From: Mesorhizobium mediterraneum
Lineage (GTDB): Bacteria; Pseudomonadota; Alphaproteobacteria; Rhizobiales; Rhizobiaceae
DNA length: 64,000 bases
Assembly (NCBI RefSeq): GCF_002284565.1
Contig: NZ_NPKI01000011.1
Span: 372,001-436,000 of the forward strand
Direction: 5' to 3'
Below are positions 1 to 7,585 of this stretch, piece after piece. Position 1 is the first letter of the stretch. Each line of letters starts with the position of its first letter. The position numbers and the translations under genes are program-made. The notes beneath the pieces were generated by a model that searched no databases, was not told the DNA's origin, and was given only the letters and a program-made list of their open reading frames with translations.

Positions 1-1
1 G

Positions 2-472
2 CGCGCAAACGCCAGGCAAGAGGCCGAGACCATGCTGGAACGGGTCGGGCTTGCCCATGCGCGCGACCTGTATCCGACATCGCTCTCCGGCGGCATGCAG
101 CAGCGGCTTGCGATTGCGCAGACCTTGCTCGGCCGGCCGCAGATACTGCTTCTCGACGAACCGTTCGGTGCGCTCGATCCGGGCATCCGCGTCGAGATGC
201 ACGAGCTGCTCACCGAGCTCTGGACCGAGCACGGCATGACGGTGGTGATGGTCACCCACGATATCGGCGAGGCCTTCAAGCTCGGCACCCGCGTGCTGGT
301 CTTCGACAAGGTGCGCCACGATCCGCAGTTTCCGTCGGCTTATGGCGCGACGATCACCTACGACTTGAGGCTCGATCGCAAGACCCGGGCTTCCTCTCAT
401 CACTTGGCCAAGGTGGCCGCGATGGTCGGGACGACCCGGCCGGATACAGCAATGGCGACGACGGCGTCGTAA
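2..472 (+). CDS. ABC transporter ATP-binding protein, NitT/TauT type (5' end outside window)
   Basis: The reading frame is open from the first bases of the window, so this is the C-terminal part of an ATPase that starts upstream. It contains the ABC signature LSGGMQQRLAIAQ, a Walker B ILLLDEPFGALD and an H-loop VTHD, then a short tail. The layout fits the nitrate/taurine/urea family of importers (SsuB/TauB/NrtD). The guanidine hydrolase gene starts 12 nt downstream, so the two are almost certainly co-transcribed. Transporters of this family are known neighbours of guanidine-degrading enzymes, so guanidine uptake is the likely job (inference). The Walker A part is not visible. Confidence 0.85.
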   Translation, partial: RANARQEAETMLERVGLAHARDLYPTSLSGGMQQRLAIAQTLLGRPQILLLDEPFGALDPGIRVEMHELLTELWTEHGMTVVMVTHDIGEAFKLGTRVLVFDKVRHDPQFPSAYGATITYDLRLDRKTRASSHHLAKVAAMVGTTRPDTAMATTAS

Positions 473-484
473 CGGAGACCGTGT

Positions 485-1693
485 ATGTTCAGAAATATCC
501 CCGAACGCAGCCACCGCCGGGCAGGGCTCGTCGCTCGGGAGGCAAGGGAACGCTTCCACCACCCGGATTTCGATGCCCGCGGAACGCAGGGCTGGAAGTC
601 GATCGAGGCCGAGGGAAAGCTGCCGGAAAGCGGCTGGCGCAAGGAGCAGCAATGGGCGCTCGACATGGGCCTGCCGGGATCGGAGTCGATCGTCGACAAG
701 TCGATCCCGACATTCGCGCGCGGCGAGCTGCCGCATTTCGCCGGCATCAACACCTTTCTCAAGGCGCCCTATGTCGAGAACGTCCGCGACGTCGGCAAAT
801 ATGATGCCGCCGTCATCGGCATTCCTTTCGACAGCGGCACCACCTACCGGCCGGGGACCCGCTTCGGCCCGCAAGGCATTCGTCGCATCTCGGCGCTCTA
901 CACGCCATACAACTACGAGCTCGGTGTCGACCTGCGCGAGCAGATGACGCTGTGCGATGCCGGCGACGTCTTCACCATTCCCGCCAATCTCGAAAAGAGT
1001 TTTGACCAGATCACCAAGGGCGTCAGCCATGTCGCCTCGTCCGGCGCGCTGCCGATCATGCTTGGCGGCGACCATTCGATTGGATTTCCCTGCGTGCGCG
1101 GCATCGCCGACGTGACCTCGAAACGCATCGGCATCATCCATTTCGACCGCCATATCGACATCCAGGAAAAGGATCTCGACGAGCGCATGCACACCACGCC
1201 CTGGTACTGGGCGACCAACCTGCCGAATGTCTCGGCGACCAATCTCGTGCAGCTCGGCATCGGCGGCTGGCAGGTTCCCCGCTACGGCGTCGCCGAAGCG
1301 AGGAAACGCGGCACCAACGTGCTCACCATTGCCGACATCGAGCAGATGGGGCTTGAGAAGGCGGCGGAAATCGCGCTCGAGCTCGCATGGAAAGACACCG
1401 ACGCCGTCTACATCTCCTTCGACGTCGACAGCCTCGACTGCGGCTTCGTGCCGGGCACGGGCTGGCCTGAGCCGGGCGGCTTCCTGCCGCGCGAGGCGCT
1501 CAAGCTGCTTGGGCTGGTGACGGCGCCGGGCATTTGCGGGCTGGAAGTGGTCGAGGTTTCGCCGCCCTACGACACGTCGGACATCACAGCGCTGTTCGGC
1601 GTGCGGGTCGTCGTCGAGGCGCTCGGCTCGATGGTCGCTCACGGCAATCTCGGCAAGCATAAATCGATCATCGACAAACCGGTGAGTTTTTGA
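485..1693 (+). CDS. gdmH: Guanidine hydrolase (Ni-dependent ureohydrolase, GdmH-like); may be auto-annotated as agmatinase
   Basis: A 402-residue arginase/agmatinase-fold enzyme expected to hydrolyse guanidine to urea and ammonium. Metal-ligand motifs are visible: GGDHS (194-198), DRHID (221-225), SFDVDSLD (311-318) and the C-terminal EVSPPYD (357-363). Three features set it apart from agmatinase. It has a long N-terminal extension (about 95 residues before the core), Arg in place of the usual Ala in the DAHxD motif followed by QEKDLDERMHT, and the segment GTGWPEPGG after the second metal motif. From memory these match Synechocystis Sll1077, the characterised Ni2+-dependent guanidine hydrolase. 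ATG 485 has a GGAG about 8 nt upstream. The flanking ABC ATPase and the HupE-type nickel permease support both substrate and metal. The alternative is another ureohydrolase of the same subgroup. Confidence 0.82.
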   Translation: MFRNIPERSHRRAGLVAREARERFHHPDFDARGTQGWKSIEAEGKLPESGWRKEQQWALDMGLPGSESIVDKSIPTFARGELPHFAGINTFLKAPYVENVRDVGKYDAAVIGIPFDSGTTYRPGTRFGPQGIRRISALYTPYNYELGVDLREQMTLCDAGDVFTIPANLEKSFDQITKGVSHVASSGALPIMLGGDHSIGFPCVRGIADVTSKRIGIIHFDRHIDIQEKDLDERMHTTPWYWATNLPNVSATNLVQLGIGGWQVPRYGVAEARKRGTNVLTIADIEQMGLEKAAEIALELAWKDTDAVYISFDVDSLDCGFVPGTGWPEPGGFLPREALKLLGLVTAPGICGLEVVEVSPPYDTSDITALFGVRVVVEALGSMVAHGNLGKHKSIIDKPVSF

Positions 1694-1695
1694 CC

Positions 1696-2214
1696 ATGCA
1701 CGACGATCACCACCACCACAGTCACGACCATGGCGACGGCCACCATCACCACGACCATCCGCACGCGCTCGGCCACAACGGGCCCGCGGGCAAGCCGCTG
1801 CAATGGCAGACGCCGCACCTGCCGGACCAGGCTCACGAGCCGCCGGCCGATCCAGCGACGGTCGACCTCGATCTTGTCGAATCCGCTTTCCTCGAAGGCT
1901 TTGCGCGGGCGCCGGACCCGTCCAGCTTTCTACGTCTGGCCGGCATACCGTTTGTCGGTGAGAGGGCGGACGGCGTGCGGCTTCATCTGCTGCGCGTCGA
2001 GACCGAGGATCTGGTCGATGTCGGCGCGGTCATGCCGCTCGTCGGCGGCACCGGCGTCGCCTATCACCCGTTGCCGGCGCGCCTGACATCGCACCGCCGC
2101 CGCCTCGCTTTCATCTATCACGATGGCAGTGAGCAAAAGCCTCTCGGCTTCGCCGCGGCGCGCGCTCTCGCGGACCGTTCCGCCGCTTCGCAATTCACCG
2201 TTCCCGGGCACTGA
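1696..2214 (+). CDS. His-rich small protein, putative nickel-handling partner of the guanidine hydrolase
   Basis: About 172 residues. The first 28 residues are a metal-binding-like tail with about 14 histidines plus several Asp residues (MHDDHHHHSHDHGDGHHHHD). The remaining 120-odd residues form a compact domain I do not recognise (for example LRLAGIPFVGERADGVRLHLLRVET and a final FIYHDGS). ATG 1696 lies 2 nt after the gdmH stop with GGTGAG 9 nt upstream; a TTG at 1690 would add two residues and overlap the stop. Position between a Ni enzyme and a HupE-type permease suggests nickel storage or delivery, taking the place that HypA/HypB-like chaperones hold in other guanidine-hydrolase operons. 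This is inference from composition and context. No P-loop is visible, so it is not HypB. Confidence 0.75.
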   Translation: MHDDHHHHSHDHGDGHHHHDHPHALGHNGPAGKPLQWQTPHLPDQAHEPPADPATVDLDLVESAFLEGFARAPDPSSFLRLAGIPFVGERADGVRLHLLRVETEDLVDVGAVMPLVGGTGVAYHPLPARLTSHRRRLAFIYHDGSEQKPLGFAAARALADRSAASQFTVPGH

Positions 2215-2251
2215 AACCAGAACCCGTCACTCTCATCGAACAGGTACAACC

Positions 2252-2854
2252 ATGAAAACATTCGCAGGCATGAAAACACTAGCAAGACTTGGCACACTTT
2301 CAGCTATGGCCGCCCTCACACCGTCGCTGGCGTTTGCCCATAGCGGCGGCCTTCACGTCCACGGCCTTTTCGCCGGCCTCGAACACCCGCTCCTCGGCAT
2401 GGATCATCTGCTCGCCATGGTCGCGGTCGGCATGATTGGCGCCCGCGCCGGCGGGCGCAGCATTGCCCTTGTGCCGCTGTTCTTTGTCTCGGCGATGGTC
2501 GCCGGAGCCTTGCTCGGCATGGCCGGCATCGGCCTGCCTTCCCTTGAAACCGGCATCGCGCTGTCGCTTGTCGTCTTCGGCGCCATGATCGGCCTTGCCA
2601 GACCTCTGCCGCTTGCTGCCGCGGCTGCACTGACGGCCTTGTTCGGCCTCTTCCACGGCAATGCCCACGGCCTCGAAATTCCCGAGAGCGCCGGCGGCAT
2701 CGCCTACGCTGCGGGCTTCGTGCTCGGCACATCGATGCTGCATGCGATCGGGGTCTTGTCCGTCCTCACGCTCGCCCGTTGGCCGACGACGGTCCGCACC
2801 GCGGGTGTCGCCACCTCGCTGGTTGGAATGGCCATGGCGGTCCAAGCCTTCTGA
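2252..2854 (+). CDS. hupE: HupE/UreJ family nickel permease
   Basis: A 200-residue membrane protein with an N-terminal signal-like segment ending at AFAHSG, then the HupE/UreJ hallmark LEHPLLGMDHLLAMVAVG, where His and Asp form the metal-binding HPxxGxDH motif. Several hydrophobic segments follow, and a second His cluster appears in LFGLFHGNAHG. The family imports Ni2+ (or Co2+) across the inner membrane and is normally found beside hydrogenase or urease genes. Here it is the last gene of the guanidine module, implying supply of nickel to the hydrolase. ATG 2252 starts the signal segment; an open frame continues upstream to 2123 but overlaps the previous gene and lacks family similarity. Confidence 0.9.
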   Translation: MKTFAGMKTLARLGTLSAMAALTPSLAFAHSGGLHVHGLFAGLEHPLLGMDHLLAMVAVGMIGARAGGRSIALVPLFFVSAMVAGALLGMAGIGLPSLETGIALSLVVFGAMIGLARPLPLAAAAALTALFGLFHGNAHGLEIPESAGGIAYAAGFVLGTSMLHAIGVLSVLTLARWPTTVRTAGVATSLVGMAMAVQAF

Positions 2855-2998
2855 GTAAGGGACCTCTTCCGAGTGAAGCAACCGGCGCGCGGTGGGCAAA
2901 CAGAACTGGAAAGCAGATGAGCCAGAGATGGTTGATGAGGCTGCGGCGCATTCGGGACATGCTGCACCAGATCCTGAAAACCCGTGCCGAACGGCTTT

Positions 2999-3023
2999 GA
3001 GGGGCGTGTCTTTCGCGTCCCTC
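2999..3023. terminator. Possible hairpin between convergent genes
   Basis: GAGGGGCG and CGTCCCTC can pair over 8 bp (one G-U) around a 9-nt loop, 145 nt after the hupE stop and just before the end of the convergent GntR gene. There is no T-tract, so termination is only a suggestion. Confidence 0.3.
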
Positions 3024-3034
3024 CGGAATGACCG

Positions 3035-3748
3035 TCAGAATTCGAGCGCCTGTCTGAGTGCCGGACCGCTCCTGACGCGCAGATCGAGGTCGGCCTCGAT
3101 ATGGTCGATGTGGTGCAGCATCAGTGCGCTGGCGCGTTCGGAATTGCCATTTTCGAGCGCCTCGAGGATATTCATGTGCTCGCTATGGCCACAGCTCGAG
3201 ACGCCCGAGCGGCCATAAAGCGCGATCACCAGCGATGAACGCGCGACCAGCTCCTCCATGAAACGCTGAAGGATGACGTTTCCCGCGACCGACGCCAGCA
3301 GCAGGTGAAAATCGCCAGAAGCCTTGATCTCCGACCGTCTTGCGCTTGGTCCGCGTTCGGCGATGAAGCGGCCCTCTTCATCGAGCTGGGCCTTGAACGC
3401 AACGACATGCGCCGGCGTCATGCGCCCGGCCGCGGCGATCGCGATGCCGGGCTCGATCAGCCGGCGCGAAGCAAAAACCTGGCGCGCTTCCTCCGGCGAC
3501 GGATTGGCGACGAAGGCGCCGCGGTTGCGCTCGGTCCGCACCAAACCTTCGAAGGAGAGCATTTGCAGCGCCGCGCGGGCCACGGTGCGGCTGACGTCGA
3601 ACAAAGTGCCGACCTCGCCTTCGGACAGCTTGGTTCCGGGCGCCAGCCGGCGATCGACGATCGCGTCGCGCAACTGGTCGCGGATCGCTTGGGCGCGGTC
3701 CTCGTTGGCATTGTCGACAGCAGGGAAAGTCTGGTCGGCTATATTCAT
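3035..3748 (-). CDS. GntR family transcriptional regulator, FCD (FadR) subfamily
   Basis: A 237-residue repressor-type protein. The winged helix spans about residues 18-85 (LSEGEVGTLFDVSRTVARAAL, then FEGLVRTERNRGAFVANPS) and the all-helical FCD ligand domain fills the rest. Likely FCD metal/ligand residues appear in DFHLLL, HSEHMNILEAL and MLHHIDH. It is transcribed divergently from the Pot-like importer operon across a 261-bp gap holding a 15-bp palindrome, so it probably controls that operon and itself. FCD regulators usually sense the organic acid or amino acid whose transport they control; the ligand here is unknown. Confidence 0.9.
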   Translation of the reverse strand: MNIADQTFPAVDNANEDRAQAIRDQLRDAIVDRRLAPGTKLSEGEVGTLFDVSRTVARAALQMLSFEGLVRTERNRGAFVANPSPEEARQVFASRRLIEPGIAIAAAGRMTPAHVVAFKAQLDEEGRFIAERGPSARRSEIKASGDFHLLLASVAGNVILQRFMEELVARSSLVIALYGRSGVSSCGHSEHMNILEALENGNSERASALMLHHIDHIEADLDLRVRSGPALRQALEF

Positions 3749-3863
3749 GATGGTAGTCCCTGCACCTTTCTACCCTGAATCGGGTCGCGTGCACGAGGGC
3801 CAAAGTGAATACGATCCCAAAAAAGATTGCATACGATTTTTGCGGGAATCGCCCGCTATCGCC

Positions 3864-3869
3864 TATAAT
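3864..3869 (+). promoter_or_regulatory. Possible -10 element of the Pot-like operon
   Basis: An exact TATAAT, preceded at 18 bp by a weak -35 (TTGCGG, 3840-3845). It abuts the palindrome at 3870-3884 and lies about 140 bp before the first gene. Confidence 0.4.
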
Positions 3870-3884
3870 TTGTGCATTGCACAA
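3870..3884. promoter_or_regulatory. Candidate GntR operator
   Basis: Perfect inverted repeat TTGTGC-ATT-GCACAA in the divergent region, directly downstream of the TATAAT at 3864. A regulator bound here would block the start of transcription. Assignment to the neighbouring GntR protein is inference. Confidence 0.45.
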
Positions 3885-4009
3885 GCGTGCCGTTTCGGCA
3901 GCCAGCCGGATGCAATCCTGATTTTCCTAAGCTTTCAATCGCTTGAGGCCGATGTGGAGCAATTGGCATGCATGATGCTTTGCTTAAGTTGATTTAGAGA
4001 GGAAGCCGG

Positions 4010-5098
4010 ATGTCCAAAGCCGCCGAAATCGACATCGTGTCCGTTTCGAAAATCTATGGCGCAACGACTGCCGTCGAAGACATCAGCCTGAAAATTCCCG
4101 CGGGAACCTATTGCTGCCTGCTCGGCCCGTCCGGCTGCGGCAAGACCTCGACGTTACGCATGATTGCCGGGCACGAGAGCATATCGAGCGGCGACGTGCG
4201 GCTCGGCAATATTGTGGTCACCGACCTGCCGCCGGCTAGGCGCGGCACCGCCATGATGTTCCAGTCCTACGCGCTGTTTCCGCATCTCGACCTGATCGAC
4301 AATGTTGCGTTCAGCCTCAAGATGAAGGGTGTCGGCAAGGAGGAGCGCCGCGCCAAGGCGCTCGTCATGCTGAAGCTGATGCAGATGGAAGCCTATGCCG
4401 GCCGCCGCCCGGCGCAGCTTTCGGGCGGACAGCAGCAGCGCGTCGCTCTGGCCCGGGCGCTGATCACCGACCCCGAGGCGCTGCTGCTCGACGAACCGCT
4501 CTCGGCACTCGATCCGTTCCTGAAGATCAGGATGCGGGCCGAACTGAAGAAGCTGCAAACGTCGCTCGGCATCACCTTCGTTCACGTCACCCATAGCCAG
4601 GAAGAGGCGATGGCGCTCGCCGATCTGATCGTGGTGATGAACGACGGCCGCATCGAGCAGGCGGCGCATCCGCGCATCGTCTTTGAGCGGCCGGCCACCG
4701 CCTTCGTCGCCCGTTTCATGGGCGATCACAACGTCGTCTCCGGCCGCGTCAGCGGCAGCCGGGACGGCATGATTGTCTTCGATGTTCCGGGTGGCGCCTC
4801 GCTTGCGGCCAGCGGCCAGGGCAAGGCGATCGGCGAGCCGATCGATATCGCCATTCGAACCGACCATGTGCGGATCGGCGACCCGCCGGCCGTGGGGCTG
4901 GGTTTCACCGGCATCGTCTCCAACGTCGAATACCGCGGCTCGACCGTGAAGCTCTCGGTCAATGGCGCCGGCATCGAGGATTTCACGGTGATCGTCGACG
5001 ACACCAGCTTTTTCGCCAAGCCGGTCGCCGTCGGCGACGCGGTGCCGATCGCCTGGGACCCCGAGGACGCGATCGTCCTTGGCCGTCTCGATTCCTGA
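4010..5098 (+). CDS. ABC transporter ATP-binding protein, spermidine/putrescine (PotA) type
   Basis: A 362-residue import ATPase with Walker A GPSGCGKTSTLRMIAG (about 38-53), Q-loop MMFQSYALFPH, signature LSGGQQQRVALARAL, Walker B LLLDEPLSALDP and H-loop VTHSQEEAMALAD, followed by a C-terminal TOBE-like domain. AGAGGAAG lies just ahead of ATG 4010. It is first in an operon with binding protein, two permeases, a racemase and an acetyltransferase. In the H-loop the Asp after His is Ser (THS), a tolerated variant. The family imports polyamines, but relatives carry many small nitrogen or carboxylate compounds, so the substrate is open. Confidence 0.9.
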   Translation: MSKAAEIDIVSVSKIYGATTAVEDISLKIPAGTYCCLLGPSGCGKTSTLRMIAGHESISSGDVRLGNIVVTDLPPARRGTAMMFQSYALFPHLDLIDNVAFSLKMKGVGKEERRAKALVMLKLMQMEAYAGRRPAQLSGGQQQRVALARALITDPEALLLDEPLSALDPFLKIRMRAELKKLQTSLGITFVHVTHSQEEAMALADLIVVMNDGRIEQAAHPRIVFERPATAFVARFMGDHNVVSGRVSGSRDGMIVFDVPGGASLAASGQGKAIGEPIDIAIRTDHVRIGDPPAVGLGFTGIVSNVEYRGSTVKLSVNGAGIEDFTVIVDDTSFFAKPVAVGDAVPIAWDPEDAIVLGRLDS

Positions 5099-5131
5099 AC
5101 CAGAACAACCAATCAAAAAAGGGGAACTGAC

Positions 5132-6421
5132 ATGACCAACACCACCGACAAGAAGACAGGAATTTCCCGCCGCTCGCTGCTCAAGACAGGTGCCGCCGCC
5201 GTCGGTTTTGCAGCCGGCTCCGGCGTCATCACCGGCTTCCCGACGATCTGGGCGCAGAACCCGATCACGCTGCGCCAGTTTGGCACCGGCGTGTCCAACC
5301 TCAACGCCATCGCCGACAAGTGCAAGGCCGACCTCGGCATCACGCTGGAGATGACGGCGACCGATTCCGACGCCGCCGCCCAGCGCGCGGTGACCCAGCC
5401 GGACAGCTACGACATCGCCGACATCGAATACTGGATCGCCAAGAAGGTGTATCCCTCCGGCGTGATGCAGCCGATGGATGTCAAGAAGCTGAAATATTAC
5501 GACAAGATCGTGCCGCTTTTCATCACCGGCAAGCTGACGCCCGACAGCGCCATCGCGCAAGGCACCGCGCCGCACACCGTCGGCTTCGTCGAGGCACAGG
5601 ACGCCAAGACCTTCGCCAAGGAACCGACCCAGTGGATGACGATGGTTCCGACCATCTACAATGCCGACACGCTCGGCATCCGCCCCGACCTTGTCGGTCG
5701 CGACATCACCACCTGGGCCGACATCATGGATCCGGCCTTCAAGGGCAAGGCCGCCATCCTCAACATCCCGTCGATCGGCATCATGGATGCGGCGATGATC
5801 ATGGAAGCCATGGGCAACATCAAATATGCCGACAAGGGCAACATGACCAAGGAGGAGATCGATCAGACGATCGACTTCCTGATCAAGGCCAAGCAGGACG
5901 GCCAGTTCCGCGCGTTCTGGAAATCGTTCGACGAGAGCGTCAACCTTATGGCTTCAGGCGAAGTGGTCATCCAGTCGATGTGGTCGCCTGCGGTCGCTGC
6001 GGTCCGCTCCAAGGGCATCGCCTGCAAATACCAGCCGCTCAAGGAAGGCTACCGCTCCTGGGGCGGCGGCCTTGGCCTGGCAGCGCATCTCGAGGGCGCC
6101 CAACTCGACGCCGCCTACGAGTATATCAACTGGTACCTGTCCGGCTGGGTCGGCGCCTATCTCAACCGCCAAGGCTACTACTCGGCCGCCATGGACACGG
6201 CCAAGCAGTTCATGTCCGAGGACGAATGGGGCTACTGGGTCGACGGCAAGGCCGCCAAGGGCGATATCATGGCGCCGGACGGCAAGGTCATGGAAAAGGC
6301 GGGCGCCGTGCGCGACGGCGGCTCCTTCGTCGAGCGCATGGGCAAGGTCGCCTGCTGGAACTCGGTCATGGACGAGGACCGCTACATGGTGAAGCGCTGG
6401 AACGAATTCATCGCGGCTTGA
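5132..6421 (+). CDS. Extracellular solute-binding protein (PotD-like), Tat signal
   Basis: A 429-residue periplasmic binding protein. The N terminus carries a twin-arginine signal (SRRSLLKTGAAAVGFAAGSG, about residues 10-29), suggesting export in folded form by the Tat system. The mature part has the family-1 binding-protein look, with YNADTLGI and an aromatic-rich ligand region (WSPAVAAV, YRSWGGGLG, YEYINWYLSG). It starts 33 nt after the ATPase gene with AAAGGGGA ahead of it. A 171-bp palindromic element follows its stop codon and separates it from the permeases, which may set its higher expression. Confidence 0.88.
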   Translation: MTNTTDKKTGISRRSLLKTGAAAVGFAAGSGVITGFPTIWAQNPITLRQFGTGVSNLNAIADKCKADLGITLEMTATDSDAAAQRAVTQPDSYDIADIEYWIAKKVYPSGVMQPMDVKKLKYYDKIVPLFITGKLTPDSAIAQGTAPHTVGFVEAQDAKTFAKEPTQWMTMVPTIYNADTLGIRPDLVGRDITTWADIMDPAFKGKAAILNIPSIGIMDAAMIMEAMGNIKYADKGNMTKEEIDQTIDFLIKAKQDGQFRAFWKSFDESVNLMASGEVVIQSMWSPAVAAVRSKGIACKYQPLKEGYRSWGGGLGLAAHLEGAQLDAAYEYINWYLSGWVGAYLNRQGYYSAAMDTAKQFMSEDEWGYWVDGKAAKGDIMAPDGKVMEKAGAVRDGGSFVERMGKVACWNSVMDEDRYMVKRWNEFIAA

Positions 6422-6443
6422 TGCAAGGCTGAGATGTTGCATT

Positions 6444-6614
6444 CCTTCGCGCCCCCCTCTGTCCTGCCGGACATCTCCCCCACTTGGGGGGAGATCGGCC
6501 GTCGCCGCTGCTTTCGCCAATCTCCAACTTCGCAAGAAGAGGCGCCAACAGCGAAGCTGCCAATCTCCCCCCAAGTGGGGGAGATGTCCGGCAGGACAGA
6601 GGGGGGCGCGAAGG
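6444..6614. repeat. Large palindromic intergenic element, copy 1
   Basis: The two arms (about 6444-6499 and 6559-6614) are inverted copies that differ at only one or two bases over some 55 bp. They begin CCTTCGCGCCCCCC and contain GTCCTGCCGGACATCTCCCC. A 60-bp middle carries TTTCGCCAATCTCCAACTTC. Copy 2 of the same family lies at 25085-25244 with a related middle. Such miniature elements are abundant in Mesorhizobium-like genomes. It sits between a binding-protein gene and a permease gene of the same operon, and its transcript would fold into a very strong stem. Confidence 0.9.
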
Positions 6615-6666
6615 ATCACAGCTTGCCAGATTGTCGGCCCTCCGCGACACGCCCGGGCTGTTCCAG

Positions 6667-7581
6667 ATGACCGTGGTCCTCAACCAGCCTGTAGCCACCA
6701 CCGCCGCAAACCCCGCCAGACGCCGCCGGCTCTCGATCGGCACCCTCGCCCCCTACCTCCAGGCGACGCCGCTGGCGCTGATCCTCGGCACGTTCCTTCT
6801 GCTGCCGATCCTGATGATCGCCGTGGTCTCCTTCTGGGACTATGATTTCGCGGCGATGTACCCGGATTTCCTGACCACCAACTACGCCGACACGCTCGGC
6901 TCCTGGGTCACCTGGAAAACCTATCTGAATACGCTGAAATACGCCGCCATCGTCTGGGCGCTGACGCTGTTGATCGGCTTCTGGGTCGCCTATTTCCTCG
7001 CCTTCCATATCAGGACCACTGCTATGCAGATGGTGCTGTTCCTTGTCTGCACGGTGCCGTTCCTGACTTCCAACATCATCCGCATGATCTCCTGGATTCC
7101 GGTTCTTGGCCGCAATGGCCTGGTCAACTCGACGCTGGTGCAGATGGGGCTGATCCCGAAGCCGATCGAATGGCTGCTTTATTCCGAATTCGCCGTGGTG
7201 CTCGCCATGGTGCATCTCTACACCCTGTTCATGGTGACACCGATTTTCAACACGCTGATGCGCATCGACAAGTCGCTGATCGAGGCCGCGCGTGACGCCG
7301 GCGCGTCCGGCTGGCAGGTGTTGTGGAACGTCATCATCCCGCTTGCCAAGCCCGGCATGGCGATCGGCACCATCTTCGTCGTCACGCTGGTGATGGCCGA
7401 CTTTTCGACCGTGCAGGTGATGTCCGGCGGGCAGAGCGCCTCCGTCGCGCTGATGATGAAGAACCAGATGTCGCTGCTGCAATATCCGGCGGCTGCCGCC
7501 AACGCGGTCGTGCTCCTGGTGCTGGTGTTGCTGATGGTCGCCGGCATCCTGCGCATCGTCGACATCCGCAAGGAGCTGTGA
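6667..7581 (+). CDS. ABC transporter permease (PotB type)
   Basis: A 304-residue inner-membrane permease with about six hydrophobic segments and the EAA loop EAARDAGASGWQVLWNVIIPLAKPG. A cytoplasmic N terminus of about 25 residues precedes the first membrane span (TPLALILGTFLLLPILMIAVV). The open frame runs back into the palindromic element, but that part is repeat sequence; ATG 6667 is the first plausible start. No strong ribosome-binding site is visible. It pairs with the next gene to form the translocation channel of the Pot-like importer. Confidence 0.88.
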   Translation: MTVVLNQPVATTAANPARRRRLSIGTLAPYLQATPLALILGTFLLLPILMIAVVSFWDYDFAAMYPDFLTTNYADTLGSWVTWKTYLNTLKYAAIVWALTLLIGFWVAYFLAFHIRTTAMQMVLFLVCTVPFLTSNIIRMISWIPVLGRNGLVNSTLVQMGLIPKPIEWLLYSEFAVVLAMVHLYTLFMVTPIFNTLMRIDKSLIEAARDAGASGWQVLWNVIIPLAKPGMAIGTIFVVTLVMADFSTVQVMSGGQSASVALMMKNQMSLLQYPAAAANAVVLLVLVLLMVAGILRIVDIRKEL

Positions 7582-7585
7582 AGCG

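Noticed and set aside
485..1693. Agmatinase annotation for the ureohydrolase
   Set aside because: DRHxD in place of DAHxD, the long N-terminal extension, the GTGWPEPGG segment and the nickel/importer context fit guanidine hydrolase better.
1696..1760. CAC/CAT-rich DNA as a nucleotide repeat
   Set aside because: It is the coding sequence of the His-rich tail in a coupled gene, so the low complexity is at protein level.
2892..3218. Small plus-strand frame between hupE and the GntR gene
   Set aside because: It overlaps the GntR gene in antisense and has no homology-like pattern or ribosome-binding site.
4154..5575. 473-codon open frame on the minus strand
   Set aside because: Antisense to the ATPase and binding-protein genes; no recognisable motif.
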